Shown: in pieces, positions 35,455 to 47,172 of the stretch
Layout: every line of letters begins with the position of its first letter
Numbering within the stretch: the stretch's first letter is position 1
NCBI GenBank assembly: GCA_963675135.1
Contig: OY776129.1
Location: forward strand, 11,604,201-11,668,200
Source of the DNA: Galeopsis tetrahit
Taxonomy: Eukaryota; Streptophyta; Magnoliopsida; Lamiales; Lamiaceae
DNA length: 64,000 nucleotides
Reading direction: 5' to 3'
Notes under the pieces: generated by a model
Databases searched by the model: none
Told to the model about the DNA's origin: nothing
Seen by the model: only the letters and a program-made list of their open reading frames with translations
Made by a program: the position numbers and the translations under genes

Positions 35455-36605
35455 ATAGCATATATAGTTAGGCTCGTAAAAAAAAAAGGCATAATTACTA
35501 ATTAAATAATACATTAAGTCATTCTTTTGATGTAATAGTTGAAAATTAATTACATAATCAATTAATATATTATTCACTATTTACAATTCAATAATTAGTA
35601 ATTTTAGTTACAGTATAAATATAGAATATTTGTGATAAATAAGTAAGTATATTTGAGGGATCAACTATGTAATACATAGTATTCACGATTTACAATTAAT
35701 ATACGTCGGTAACTTGCTCCCATAAATTAGGAACTCGCCTCCCCCCAAAGCTAATAAGTTCGGAGATTCAAAATAATATGTCCAATTAGGCAGAAAGCCT
35801 AATGTAAATTTGCAGGTTCTTATATTAAAATTATTGAAAAGGACATGTTTATTTTATCTCTCACAAATATAACTCTTTCTCTCTGAAATTGTAGAGTTGG
35901 GATTAGAAGTTGAAGCAAAATATAAGAATATTAGAAGAAATTTGAAATGGAGAGATTTAGAGCAAGGAGAGCATGAGATAGATGTGTAGATTTTTTATCT
36001 CTCACAAATATAACTCTTTCTCTTTTTCTCACAAATGAAAATATTCTTCTATTAGCTATGAATACATCGAAAATTCTATATTCTTCTATAATGATTAAAT
36101 TGAAAATTCAATAGATTACATCATAAATTCGATAAATAAATGTAAATTACAAAAGTACTTAAAAAAAAAGTTGCCATTCTTCATATAAATTTGAGATATG
36201 GAACTTATCCTACTTCACTCGATTTAACGGATCTTCATTGGATCTGAACTATTTGATAGAATACATGTATATATAAAATCTTTCTTTTTAATGTAGATCA
36301 ATGGAAAAGTAAGAGAAGAATACACAACATACGATGGAAGATGGAAAAAAGTTACCGAAGATGATAAACTCGAAATCTGAGTGGGATCTAAAAATGAAAA
36401 TGGTGAAAGAAAATGCTAGAAATGAGAAGAGATTGAGTAGGGCAAATGTTGGAGAATGAAATAATGACTAATGAAGTTGAGATTTATATAAGACTAAAAA
36501 TAAGAATGGAGGGTTGAGATTAAAAGTTAAATTGTAGAGTTGAGATTAGAAGTTGAAGCAAGATTTAAGGATATTGCAAGGAATTTGAAATGGAGAGATT
36601 TGGAG
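35455..36605. other. Helitron B 5'-proximal DNA with partial duplication
   Basis: A block with AGATTAGAAGTTGAAGCAA and TTTGAAATGGAGAGATTT occurs at about 35900-35960 and again at 36545-36605. The CTCTCACAAATATAACTC word occurs twice as well (35858, 35999). No gene was recognised. Confidence 0.5.
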
Positions 36606-36749
36606 TAACACTACAAGAAACAGGGGGAATAGCGACGAAAATTTTACGACAAATCTAAATTTCATCGCTAAAATCAATTTTTAGCAACGAAATATAAATT
36701 TTCGTCGCTAACTTGTTAGATTTAATATTTGCAACAAAATTTATATATT

Positions 36750-38190
36750 TCATCGCTATATTAGCAACAAATTGCTTCATTTTATTGTTAATAATCAAAA
36801 CAACAATGAAAATTATATTTCGTCGCTAATATTTTGCGATGAAATAGAAATTTTCGTGGCTAATTTCTTGAAATTATTTTTTACAAGAAAATTTATATAT
36901 TTCATCGCTATATTAGCAACAAATTGCTTCATTTTGTTGTTAATAATCAGAACAACTATGAAAATTATATTTCGTTGCTAATATTTTGCGATGAAATAGA
37001 AATTTTTGTGGCTAATTTCTTGAAATTATTTTTTGGAACAAAATTTATATATTTCATCGCTATACTAGCAACATATTGCTTCATTTTGTTGTTAATAATC
37101 AGAACAACTATAAAAATTATATTTCGTTGCTAATATTTTGCGATGAAATAGAAATTTTTGTGGCTAATTTCTTGAAATTTTTTTACAACAAAATTTATAT
37201 ATTTCATCGTTATATTAGCAACAAATTGCTTCATTTTGTTGTTAATAATCAGAACAACTATGAAAATTATATTTTGTTGCTAATATTTTGCGATGAAATA
37301 GAAATGTTTGTGGCTAATTTCTTGAAATTATTTTTTGGAACAAAATTTATATATTTCATCGCTATATTAGCAACAAATTGCTTCATTTTGTTGTTAATAA
37401 TCAGAACAACAATGAAAATTATATTTCGTTGCTAATATTTTGCGATGAAATATAAATTTTCGTGGCTAATTTCTTGAAATTAATATTTGCAACAAAATTT
37501 ATGTATTTCATCACTATATTAGCAACAAATTGCTTCATTTTGTTGTTAATAATCAGAGCAACAATGACAATTATATTTTCTTGTTAATATTTTGCGATGA
37601 AATTGAAAATTTTGTGGCTAATTTATTTAAATTAATTTTTTGCAACAAAATTTATATATGTCATCGCTATATTAGCAACAAATTGCTTCATTTTGTTGTT
37701 AATAATCAGAACAACAATGAAAATGATATTTCGTCACTAATATTTTACGATGAAATATAAATTTTTGTGGCTAATTTATTGAAATTAATTTTTGCGATGA
37801 AATTAAAATATTTCATCGCTATACTAGCAACGTATTGCTTCATTTTGTTGTTAATAATCAGAAAAACAATGACAATTTTATTTTGTCGCTAAAGTTTTGC
37901 AATGAAATATAATTTGTTGTGGCTAATTTATTGAAATTACTTTATGCGATGAAATAAAAATATTGCATCACTAAACTAACAACGAATTCTTTTATTTTGT
38001 TGTTAATAATTAGGACAACAATGAAAATTATATTTAGTCACTATTATTTTGCGATGAAATAAATTTTTTGTGGCTAATTTCTTGGAATTAATATTTACAA
38101 CAAAATTAAAATATTTTATCGCTACATTTTTAACAAATTATTTTATTTTGTTTTTAATAATAAGAAAAACAATAAAAATTATATTTTGTG
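36750..38190. repeat. 152-bp tandem repeats in the CACTA element
   Basis: About nine units. The marker TGCTTCATTTTGTTGTTAAT recurs at about 36772 (as TTTATTGTTAAT), 36924, 37076, 37228, 37378, 37530, 37682 and 37836, roughly every 152 bp, with a decayed copy near 37990. Each unit carries a copy of the subterminal TTTCGTYGCTAA motif and its reverse (GCGATGAAAT). The reading frames seen here are by-products of the repeat. Confidence 0.9.
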
Positions 38191-38939
38191 GCTAATATTA
38201 AATCAATTATGCATATTAAATCAAGAAAATCGATTTATATAATTAAATGTTTAATAATTCTCCAAATTTTATGTCTTATAAATCAGTATGAATGTTAATA
38301 AAAATATTTATAAATATGATATGATGCAAATGAAGATGGACATAAAGATGAGAGAATGAAGATTGGGTTGAATATTTATTGTTTTTTTTAATTGTTAAAG
38401 TAACATTGATTTTTTACAATTGAAATTGTTTTAAAAATTACAATATATAGACACACATATATATATATACATATATAGTTGTTACAACTTTCAAGTTAAA
38501 AATTAATCAATTAATAAATGTGAAATAAATTATTAAATGAGTAAAAATAACTACTAAATTAGTAACAATTGAATACATATATAATTAATATTAAAAACTA
38601 AATCAAAGAGTTGTCTGCCCGAGTGGTAGGCGCCCATCCACCCGGGATCAATTCCCACCAAGATCAAATAAAATATTTATTTAAATAAAATGGGGGAGGG
38701 GGTATGTGGGTGCGGGTTGGGTTGGGTTGAGTTGGGGGTTGGGGTGGGTGCGGGTTGGGGCGGGTCGAGTGCGGAGGTGGGTTTAGAGAATGATTGAGTT
38801 GGTTCGATTGGGGTCGGGTCGGGTGTGGGTGCAGGTTGGGTTGGTCGAGTACGAAAGTGGGTTTAGAGAATGATTCGTAAATCGGATATCATAGCCAAAT
38901 ATTAGCGACAAAAATATGGGTTTCATCACTAACATTTGC

Positions 38940-39370
38940 AACGAAATTAAAATATTTATCACGAAAAAATTTGTCGCTAATTCTAATATTTTTGTCGCTA
39001 ATGTGAATTAGCGATGAAATAATTTTGTCGCGGGATTTGTTGCTATACACCCGTCGCTAACGTGTTTGCGACAAATGTTTGATTTTCCTCGCAAACATTT
39101 TGTGATGAAACTCATATTTTCGTCGCTAACATTTTGCGATGAAACTTATATTTTTCGTCGCTAATATTTTGCGATGAAACTCAAATTTTCGTCACTAATA
39201 TTTTGCGATGAAACTCAAATTTTCATCGCAAATATTTGCGACAAAATTAATTTTTTTTGTCGCAAACACGTTAGCGACGGGCGTATAGCAACAAATCCTG
39301 CGACAAAATTATTTCATCGCTAACTCACGTTAGCGACGAAAATATTAGAATTAGCGATAAATTTTTTCAC
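38940..39370. repeat. Long inverted repeat at the right side of the CACTA element
   Basis: 38945-39070 (TTGTCGCTAATTCTAATATT, GTCGCTAACGTGTTTGCGAC) is the reverse complement of 39240-39370 (GTCGCAAACACGTTAGCGAC, ATATTAGAATTAGCGA). The spacer holds direct GCGATGAAACTCA-type repeats. Such an arm could fold back in single-stranded DNA or RNA. Confidence 0.85.
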
Positions 39371-39466
39371 GGCTAAATTGCAGTTTTCTTGTAGTGTAAG
39401 GAGAGGATGAGATAGATGTGTAGATTTGTGACATGTGGCACCAAATAAGTTTGTAAATATATAGGA

Positions 39467-40140
39467 TAGGATAGGATAGGATAAGATAAGATATAATTAC
39501 GAAGATAAACGTAGTTAATGTGTTGACAATCTTACATCTAATACTTTGGGTGTTATTTGAAACACAATTAATTGCTTTTAGAATCACTTTTTTAAAAAAA
39601 TTGTGTGAGAGAGCTTTAAAAATAAATTAAATGATTTTAGAAGCACTTAGTTGTGTTTCAAAACACATCCTTTTTTCGTCCCACAATAATTTCCACATTT
39701 TCCTTTTCGGGACGTCCCACAATAACTTTCACACCCATAAATGGAAAATCTTTTATAAACTCTACCCTCACAATATCCTCAATTTTACACAAATGACATT
39801 ACTTTTTCTCCTCATTATTACACTTTTTTAATTTATGTGTCCATCTACATACGAAAATTATTTCGGGACGGAGGGAGTACAATTTTAAATGTTGATATGT
39901 GTTCCTATTAGGTGTTCCATCAACTAATCTTAGCTGAGTTTATTAACAATAAAAGACAACCCCTAAAACCTATAAACAAAATGAGCTAAAAAAATTTAGT
40001 AAAACAATTAAGACCAAAATCAGTTATAAAATTCCTAATATGATCTTTCTTTATTAAATTAACAATTAAATATAATTAATAATATACTCTTATATCATTT
40101 ATCATTTCAAAACTCACCCCTTCATATTCAGAACCCTAAA
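39467..40140. other. Microsatellite and degenerate Stowaway MITE
   Basis: A GGATA repeat at 39464-39490 abuts the Helitron end. 39664-39878 looks like a Stowaway MITE: it ends GGGACGGAGGGAG next to TA, and its left side has CGTCCCACAATAAT with an eroded tip. No gene was seen. Confidence 0.45.
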
Positions 40141-40220
40141 ATGGAGGCGGCCTTAGGGTTTTTTAAGGTTGCAGCCGTCACCAACTACACCACTCGGAGA
40201 ATCGAGATGCTGGCCTCCGT
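40141..40220 (+). CDS. Possible first coding exon of a host gene
   Basis: An ATG in good context after a leader-like ACCCTAAA stretch encodes MEAALGFFKVAAVTNYTTRR then IEMLAS, followed at once by a GTGAGT splice donor at 40221. I do not recognise the protein with certainty. GC content is higher than in the flanks. A candidate next exon is at 42836-42905, with Helitron C (40853-42775) lying in between, as if in an intron. The GC-rich tract just downstream (40221-40440) would be the start of that intron or a leader. Confidence 0.3.
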
Positions 40221-40852
40221 GTGAGTGACGGAGATGGATGGGGATGGTGGCGCCGACGATTTGACCGTTTCTTTTTGCGATTTGTGATGATGAATTTGAT
40301 TCGTTTCTTTTTGCGATTTTTACCTCGTCGACGATTGGTTCGCGATGGATCCAGATTTAGTTTTGATTCGCCGTCGTTTGATTTGATTCTCGACGTCGAT
40401 GAAACTTGATTTTGATTCTCTTCGCCGACGGCTTTCAAATCGGCAATTAGAATTGATTTTTATGATCTGACATTTGCCTTAGCATCCTCATCAATTTTAG
40501 CTTATTATGGAATAAGTTTCAAGTTGGTGAGTTATTTGACCGGAAAGTTGGGGTAGTCCACCTCCTCCTCGACGACTATTTTGAATGAATGGTTTGGAAA
40601 TTGATTCTGGGCGCTTTTGTGGCTGTCCGGTGAATTGATTTGGAAATTATTAGCATCAGGTGAAGAATTGTGAAATATTTTTCTTCTGTGAATTGAATTT
40701 ATGAGTGCTGAAATTTTAAAATTATTAGTAGTTCTTAAGTATAAAATTCAGTTTGAGTTTGACGATTCTTTCGTACATGTTGAAGGAAGCAATTCTTTTA
40801 TGTTTAATCTGAATTGGGATACATGAATTGAATTTGTTGTTATTATTATTTA

Positions 40853-42775
40853 CTAGTAATTCTCCCGTGCGTTGCACGGACTGGTTATTAATAAATTTTA
40901 ATGGGTCATTTATAGAATATTACTTTATTTGTGTGATTTAAAACTTTCAATTGTTGAATTTCACAAAAAAATTTAAAAAATAATAATATGGGAGACCATA
41001 TTATTGATTTCATGTGAATGAAGCTTCAATTACATCTTTTTTAATCTATTTTCACTTATAATTATTGATGGAATATTACTCCATCCGTCTAACGTCTAAT
41101 TATCAAAGAATTTGAAGAACATTAATATAAGGGTTAATTGCAAAAAAAATCACGACCTTTATAGTATTTATCAATTACAACATATTCTTTTTTTCTTTGC
41201 AATTCGATACACCACCTTTTTAAATTTTGCAATTTGATGCATGTGTTTATTTTTCGGCAACACATGAATAATGTATATACCGAAGCCACATTAAAGTTCT
41301 ACACAAATTCCAACGTAAATATCATGATTGATCAATAAAATATTTTTTATATTTTTTTATTTTATTTTTTGTATTTTAAAAACGTTTTTAAATAAAAATA
41401 ATACGAAAAATATCACATTATTTTTTGTGGACTGTGATTTGAAGGACGCGGTCTTATACTTTTGAGTTTTGGTGGAAAATGATAATAATTAAATTGGTTT
41501 ATAATTTATTTTTAAAAAAATAGTGTTGTTTTTAGTTTTAAAACGATTTTTTTAAGTATTCTTTTTAGCGAAGAACGTTTTAAAAATTTTTTTATAAAAA
41601 ATTATTCATCATTTGTGACATTTATGTGGCACCTCGGCAACTTTGACAATTAAATTATGATTTAATTGTTGTGAGAAAATTGACATATGCATTGAATTGC
41701 AAAAATAAAAAAGGTGGTGTATCAAATTGCAAATAAAAAAAGATATGTTGTAATTGATAAAAACTGTAAAGGTCATGATTTTTTTTTGCAATTAACCCTT
41801 AATATAAAATTAGGTGTAGTAAAAATTGATATAATTAAAGAGAGTAAATGAAATGGAGTGTAAAAGAAATTATGAGTAAAAGAGGTGGGACCACACAATG
41901 TATAAAAAAAAATGAAATAATTTTTTTTTTTATAAAACATCTAAATGAAAAGATGAAAGTTCCTAACAAAATAAAGTAATTAATTAAAATTCAAATTTAC
42001 GAAATAAGATCTATGAAACTATCTCATATAAATTTTAACTTATAATTAAAATATATATATATGATCTTGGAAAATAAAAGTATATGTACAAAATAGTCAG
42101 ATATATATACATAAAGTAATTACAAATGCTTTTTTTAATAATTAAAATCTATAGGAGTATGGTTGATTACAAATGTTTTTTTTAATAATTAAAATTTTAA
42201 TACTTATAATCATTTGTGTTTGTTTTAAAATTGAAGTAGATTATAATTTAATTTTATGTTATAAAATTTATACTTATATATATTATAAGATTTATAGATA
42301 TTTATAGTAGATTAAAATTTTAAGAAATGTAATTAAATAAAATATTCTTAAATAAAACAGATTTAATTCGGATAACTAATTAAACAATGTTAAACGATTC
42401 AAACAATAATACTCATAAAAGAATGCCATCAAAATATTTATTTCTTTTAAATTATAAAATACCCAAAAAATAAATTGTGTATTTTAAATATTTTAATGAC
42501 TGCGAATAAAGAAAGACTTCAGGAGTTATACTGTATAATTTAAAATTGATACAAATCTAGAATTAGAACAATGGGATCATTTACTTAAAAAAAAAAACAG
42601 TTGGGCCCACTAACAATAATTACAACAGCTTAAAAAAAATAGTTGGGCCCACTAACAATAATTACAACAGCTGGGCCTTTCTTCAAAATAAAATAAAAAA
42701 AGAATAGGTGAGTCCACAAACCATTTGAGCGGGAATTGACTTGGTCAGACTATCTTGTTATTATATATATATAGA
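40853..42775 (-). mobile_element. Helitron C, non-autonomous, minus strand
   Basis: On the minus strand the 5' end is TCTATATATATATAATAAC (starting at 42775) and the 3' end is hairpin CCGTGCAACGCACGG, spacer GAGAATTA, CTAG (40853-40856). It is inserted between A (40852) and T (42776), the known Helitron target. 1923 bp including a MULE (41131-41798). No coding sequence. TTGGGCCCACTAACAATAAT occurs twice near the 5' end (42601-42625 and 42643-42665). Confidence 0.88.
41131..41798. mobile_element. MULE, non-autonomous, inside Helitron C
   Basis: 668 bp. Terminal inverted repeats of about 120 bp start GGGTTAATTGCAAAAAAA on both ends. Perfect 9-bp duplications TTAATATAA lie at 41122-41130 and 41799-41807. 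Sequence around the insertion (CTCCATCCGTC at about 41080) looks like a Stowaway remnant. Non-coding. Confidence 0.93.
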
Positions 42776-42835
42776 TTTAGATTTGTGATTGCCTATGTTC
42801 TTGTTTATTTATGGGTTACAAATAATTGAGGTTTG

Positions 42836-42905
42836 CACCGATCCATCTTAATTCCGGCAAGATTGAAGCATCAGACTCTTCTACAGGACTATGAGGAGTT
42901 GCAGA
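42836..42905 (+). CDS. Possible coiled-coil exon of a host gene
   Basis: One frame reads ILIPARLKHQTLLQDYEELQ then K, a heptad-like, charged coiled-coil segment. It resembles a plant coiled-coil protein of unknown role, but I cannot name it. Exact exon edges are uncertain. The nearby leader-plus-ATG exon at 40141 could be the start of the same gene. The frame continues only briefly past 42905 with composition typical of an intron. Confidence 0.28.
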
Positions 42906-43289
42906 AGTTCCCTTTTCCATTTTTATCCCTGAGTAGGATATTTATTTTAGATTGCTCATCTTTATTCTGGCTTAGTATCTTTTCAGTTGTACCAAATGTC
43001 AGTTTATTTTTATTTCTAATTATCCTTCATGGATTTTTTAATAGGTATGAAAAAGGTGCATATTTTTATCTGCCTTCGTGTTTAATGCGCACTGGATACT
43101 CTTGGAAACACAAGATGGAGAGTGAATAAAGGAGTACTCCACATCATTGACAGAATATGGGCCAGTGGAGGTTGAGGGTCAACTCTCTATGTATTAATAA
43201 AGGCAAATATATTTAACTAAATAATTGATGTTCTAGTGGTTATAGACATCCTTCATAAGAATGAGGTCATAGGTTTGAATCATTTTTTA

Positions 43290-43720
43290 ACTTTTCATTA
43301 ATAATAGTTGTCACTTTTCAGTAACACTCTTTTTTTTTTTTACCACTTTTCAATAACAAAATTTCCACTTTTCACTAATAATATTTTCCACTTTTTATCA
43401 CTTTTGAGTAACAAAATTTCCACTTTTCACTAATAATATTTCCCACTTTTCAGTAGCAAAATTTCCACTTTTCACTAATAATAGTTATCACTTTTCATTA
43501 ACAAAACTACCACTTTTCAATAATAATAATTACCATTTTTCAGTAACAAAATTACTAATTTTCAATAATAATAGTTACCACTTTTCATTAATAAAATTAC
43601 CACTTTACACTAACAGTAAAAAAATTACCACTTTTACCATTTTTCACTAATAATAGTTACAACTTTTCAGTATTAAAGATTATACTTTTTAGTAAACAAA
43701 ATTACCACTTTTCAAATAAT
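43290..43720. repeat. Minisatellite, about 30-bp unit
   Basis: Imperfect tandem copies of a unit close to CCACTTTTCACTAATAAT / CAGTAACAAAATTTC, around 13 copies. Non-coding. Confidence 0.85.
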
Positions 43721-44803
43721 TGGGATCTTAATTAACTCTAAAAGTAAACATAAAACTAAAACTGTGGTGTTATAATTTACAGTGTAGAATATCACTTCTT
43801 TTCATCGTAGAAATCAATAAGCAACCTTTCACAAGTTGTAGTAGAGCAAAGCAACACTACATACAAAGTCTCAATGACAGAAGAAATAAACCCATGCGCT
43901 AAACAACGCTGAAAATACCTTTCAGTAGGTGAAATACCTTTTGCATTTTTTTTGATCGATTCACGTTGAATTGGAAGGTTTACCTAGCCGATCTATAACC
44001 ACTGCCGCTGTGGAGGAGCCCTAGCCGTGCCGCCTCTGCTCGCTGGGCGATCCGTCAAAGTCCGCACGCATGCCATGGACGCGGTCCTGTGAAGACGTCG
44101 TCCGTCGCCGTGACAATACGATGCGATTCCACCGTCGTCGCCGTTAGTGGAAAGGCGAGGTCACCGCCTGTCGCTGGTTAAGTCTCCGGCAGATTTGTGG
44201 AGCAGGTGATAGGTAGTCTTTCACCATAGCACAACCGCCGATACGATGTACGGATGATTCTGATTTTCATACTATTTGAATGCTAGTGAGGAACATAACA
44301 AAACCCCTAAAGTAATTCGATGTTCAGACCACCTGAGGACCGTCGATGGGGAGGACATTGTGCGAGTCTGGTATTTGCGGCGGAGTGAAGACGCGTTGAT
44401 GGCAAAAACTATTGCCAGCGAGTTGTTTCTTGGAAAAGTGGAAAGGGGGATTTTATATGATAAGGGTAAAAAACAAAGTTTGGTGCACACGGTGCATTTG
44501 AGAATTTCCCTAGATATATGCATCCCCTATAAATATGCAATGCACATATTAGATATATGCATCAAACTATCAAGCATATTCTATGACTATGCAATGAACA
44601 TAAATTACACTAATCATAAATTCCAATACATCAAAAATATCAAATGCACATCTTAAAAAACGAAGGATTTCTTACATGCGAAAACTCCTTTGTACAAACA
44701 AACGAAGGATCAAACCATAACATGTAGTAGATGAAAAGACGAAACAAACATACCTTCAATCTTTTTTTTGTGCAGATAGTGTTGGATTCTTCAGAAATCT
44801 TCA
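43721..44803. other. Unassigned DNA with a GC-rich patch
   Basis: 43990-44230 is GC-rich and CG-rich, unlike its AT-rich surroundings. It may be a captured gene leader or exon. A reading frame from about 44276 is open for about 125 codons but resembles no family I know. No splice-supported gene was built. Confidence 0.3.
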
Positions 44804-44811
44804 GTGGAGAG

Positions 44812-45696
44812 TAGGGGTGAGCACTATTCGGTTATTAACCGAAAACCGAACCGAACCGAAATAAAAATTCGGTTCGGTTACCAGATAATTCGGTTCGGTT
44901 TTCGGTTTCGTTTTTTAAGAATACCGGTTTTCGGTTTCGGTTATAACCGAAATAAAACCGGTTAACCGAAACCGACCGAATTAGGCCATATATAAACCAA
45001 CCCTAAAATATGTAAACCCTAATTCATTACCACTCTTGACTTTTCCTCCCCATTCTCCAAAACGGCCGCTTCCCCTCCCCAATACCAATCGGCCCACGCC
45101 CAACTCCAGCTTCCCCAGTCTTCTCTCCACTACCCGCCGCCCTCCTCACCATCGCGAGAAGACTGCGACCCCACGGCGCCTGCGATCGGCGACCGCCACC
45201 CACGGCCACGAGTCACGACTCTCACTCTTAGTAATGGTGAGTTTCAATTTTTTTTTGATGGGGAATCTGTTTCAAGCCATAAGAATCATGAGATGTTTCA
45301 AGCCATAAGAATCAGTTTCTTCAAAAAAAATAACATTAATCTGAGTTGCAGAAATGAGAATCTGATGGCAAAAAAATTTTAAGAATCTGTTTCAAAAAAA
45401 ATACACAAATCTGTTTTATAAGAATTTGACAGCAAATCTGTTTCTTAACTTGTATAATTGTATTTTAATTTGCAAAAATTCGGTCATTACTTCGGTTTTT
45501 CGGTTTTAACCGAAACCAAACCGAATTACAATGGAATTTTCGGTTCCATTGCAAAAATAACGTTATTCGGTTCGGTTATTTTCGGTTTTGAACAGGTTCG
45601 GTTCGGTTTCGGTTTATTACAATGGAATTTCGGTTTTGGTTCGGTTATCCTAATTCGGTTCGGTTCGGTGACCGAACCGACCGATGCACACCCCTA
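44812..45696. mobile_element. hAT-type element with GGTTCGG-rich ends
   Basis: 885 bp. Ends are TAGGGGTGAGCACTATTCGG and, reversed, TAGGGGTGTGCATCGGTCGG. Perfect 8-bp duplications GTGGAGAG lie at 44804-44811 and 45697-45704. The arms are repeats of GGTTCGGTT / AACCGAACC. The middle carries a GC-rich first-exon-like piece (45030-45236). No transposase. Confidence 0.93.
45010..45236 (+). pseudogene. Captured 5' leader and start codon of a host gene
   Basis: A C-rich, non-repetitive leader-like stretch ends in ATG (45234-45236) followed at once by GTGAGT, a strong splice donor. Some plant genes, including ribosomal-protein genes, have an intron right after the start codon, so this looks like a captured leader plus exon 1. 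The donor gene is not identified. Confidence 0.4.
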
Positions 45697-46167
45697 GTGG
45701 AGAGTATCATATGTGCACAGACAGAATGAATGATCTCGAATTTTAGGAAAGTAATTTGAATTGAAAATTGCGCTATAATCGAGGGATAATCTCCTATCTT
45801 TTTAAAATTTAATACGTTTGACTTTGCATATTTGACATTAATTAAATGATTTGAAAATTCGAAAATAAATGTAAGATAAGGCTAAATTTGTACAATTAGG
45901 TACAAAGTATCATTTTGTCTTTAATTGTATCATTAAAAAAAATTTAGCTCGAATCTTAAAGAATAGAGATGGTTTGTCTTTTTTCCCATCTTAGCTAACA
46001 TGACATTTATTTATTATGGAGGATTTAGTTTATTTTTATAAGGGTGGTGCTAAACATCCAGAATCATTCTGGATATCCAGAATGTAGTTTTTTTGTAATT
46101 ATGATGTTTTGTGTCAATGGAAATGTCCTATATACCCTCAAACAAAAAATATTTAAATTTAAAATCT

Positions 46168-46252
46168 ATCCTCCCTCCCCTCTCCTCCCTCTTCTCTCTC
46201 CCCTCTCCCTCCTCTCCCTCTTCTCTCTCCTCTCCCTCTTCTCTCTCACATA
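46168..46252. repeat. Pyrimidine low-complexity tract
   Basis: A run of CTCCCTCTTCTCTCTCC-type sequence just inside element P. No coding value. Confidence 0.8.
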
Positions 46253-47172
46253 TTCCCAAATCCCAATACCTCTAAACAAACTTTTTCCACTTTTCCACTT
46301 TCGTATTCAATACTCTTCTCTATTAATAAAAAATTTAAAAATCAATTTCATAAAAAAAAATGTCATAAATTAATCACATAATAAATGTCACATATACTTA
46401 AAAAAAATGTCTCATATTAATAATTTTAATATATTATACTGTATGAGTTTTGAATATGTACATGTGTAACCCACTTCAAATTTAATAAATTATAAAAAAT
46501 TTAATTGACAAAAATTATTAGAATTTTTGTAATAAAAATATAAGAGCATGTCTCATATTTAATCCTCATATAAATTTAATAAATTATGAAAATATAATTT
46601 CACATAAAAATATGTTTCATGTTAATTATTTTAATTAAAACAATAAACATTAATGTCACAATTCAAATTTAGTAAATTATAAAAAAATTAACATGTAAAA
46701 ATTAATTTTACACAAAAATATATATGTCACGTGTTATTTTAATTAAAATGTTGAAAATTAATGTCTTTAAATTTAAAAAATTAATTTCACATAAAAATAT
46801 ATATCATAAGTTATTTTAAATAAAACTTTAAATTGAGTAATATGGTATTTTTCTATTTATTTTCTATTATTAATTATTACAATATTTAGTAATATTGTAT
46901 CACTTAATTGTTTTACAATTATTGCTACTTATTTCATTATAAAAATATTGTATTAATTAATGTTTCATGCACCCACGATGTTTACGGGGTATTATTTTTT
47001 ATTACATATTAAAAAAATTGAAATTTTATTGAAATTTTATATTTTTATATTTAAAAATAATTATGTATTAGTAAGATCCGAATTATTCTTTGACTTTATA
47101 CTTGAAAACTAAATTGTATTGATTATTTATATTTTTAGGTTTTATATTCGATCAAAAACTAAATCTAAAATT

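Larger units (their letters stand above)
36609..39396. mobile_element. CACTA (En/Spm) element, non-autonomous
   Basis: 2788 bp. Ends are CACTACAAGAAA and TTTCTTGTAGTG, flanked by 3-bp duplications TAA (36606-36608 and 39397-39399). Subterminal TTTCGTCGCTAA-type motifs occur in both orientations at both ends, as in CACTA elements where transposase binds. No transposase was found. The interior is a 152-bp tandem array and a large inverted repeat. It is inserted in the 5' region of Helitron B. Confidence 0.95.
31825..39466 (-). mobile_element. Helitron B, joined head-to-tail to Helitron A
   Basis: The 3' end has the same CCCGCGTAAAACGCGGG hairpin and CTAG (31825-31828). The 5' end reads TCCTATATATTTACAAAC, ending about 39466 within a GGATA microsatellite. 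It is similar to Helitron A at both ends, so the two belong to one family. It contains helicase remnants (32150-32900), a solo LTR (33854-35454) and a CACTA element (36609-39396). Without these insertions it is about 3.3 kb. A segment near its 5' end is partly duplicated (35890-35995 versus 36535-36608 plus 39400-39425). Confidence 0.82.

Noticed and set aside
36772..37760. Series of similar 69-119-residue reading frames
   Set aside because: They repeat every 152 bp and are translations of the CACTA tandem array, not genes.
38606..38665. tRNA-like or SINE-like sequence (GCCCGAGTGGTAGGCG, then GGGATCAATTCCC)
   Set aside because: A and B box resemblance is weak, no cloverleaf or flanking duplication was found, and it lies inside the CACTA element next to a G-rich tract.
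45458..45697. 79-codon frame rich in FGFGSV-type words
   Set aside because: Translation of the GGTTCGG-rich terminal repeat of the hAT element.
46955..47000. Helitron-like hairpin (CACCCACGATGTTTACGGGG)
   Set aside because: Stem is imperfect and no CTAG follows at the right distance, so it is too eroded to call.
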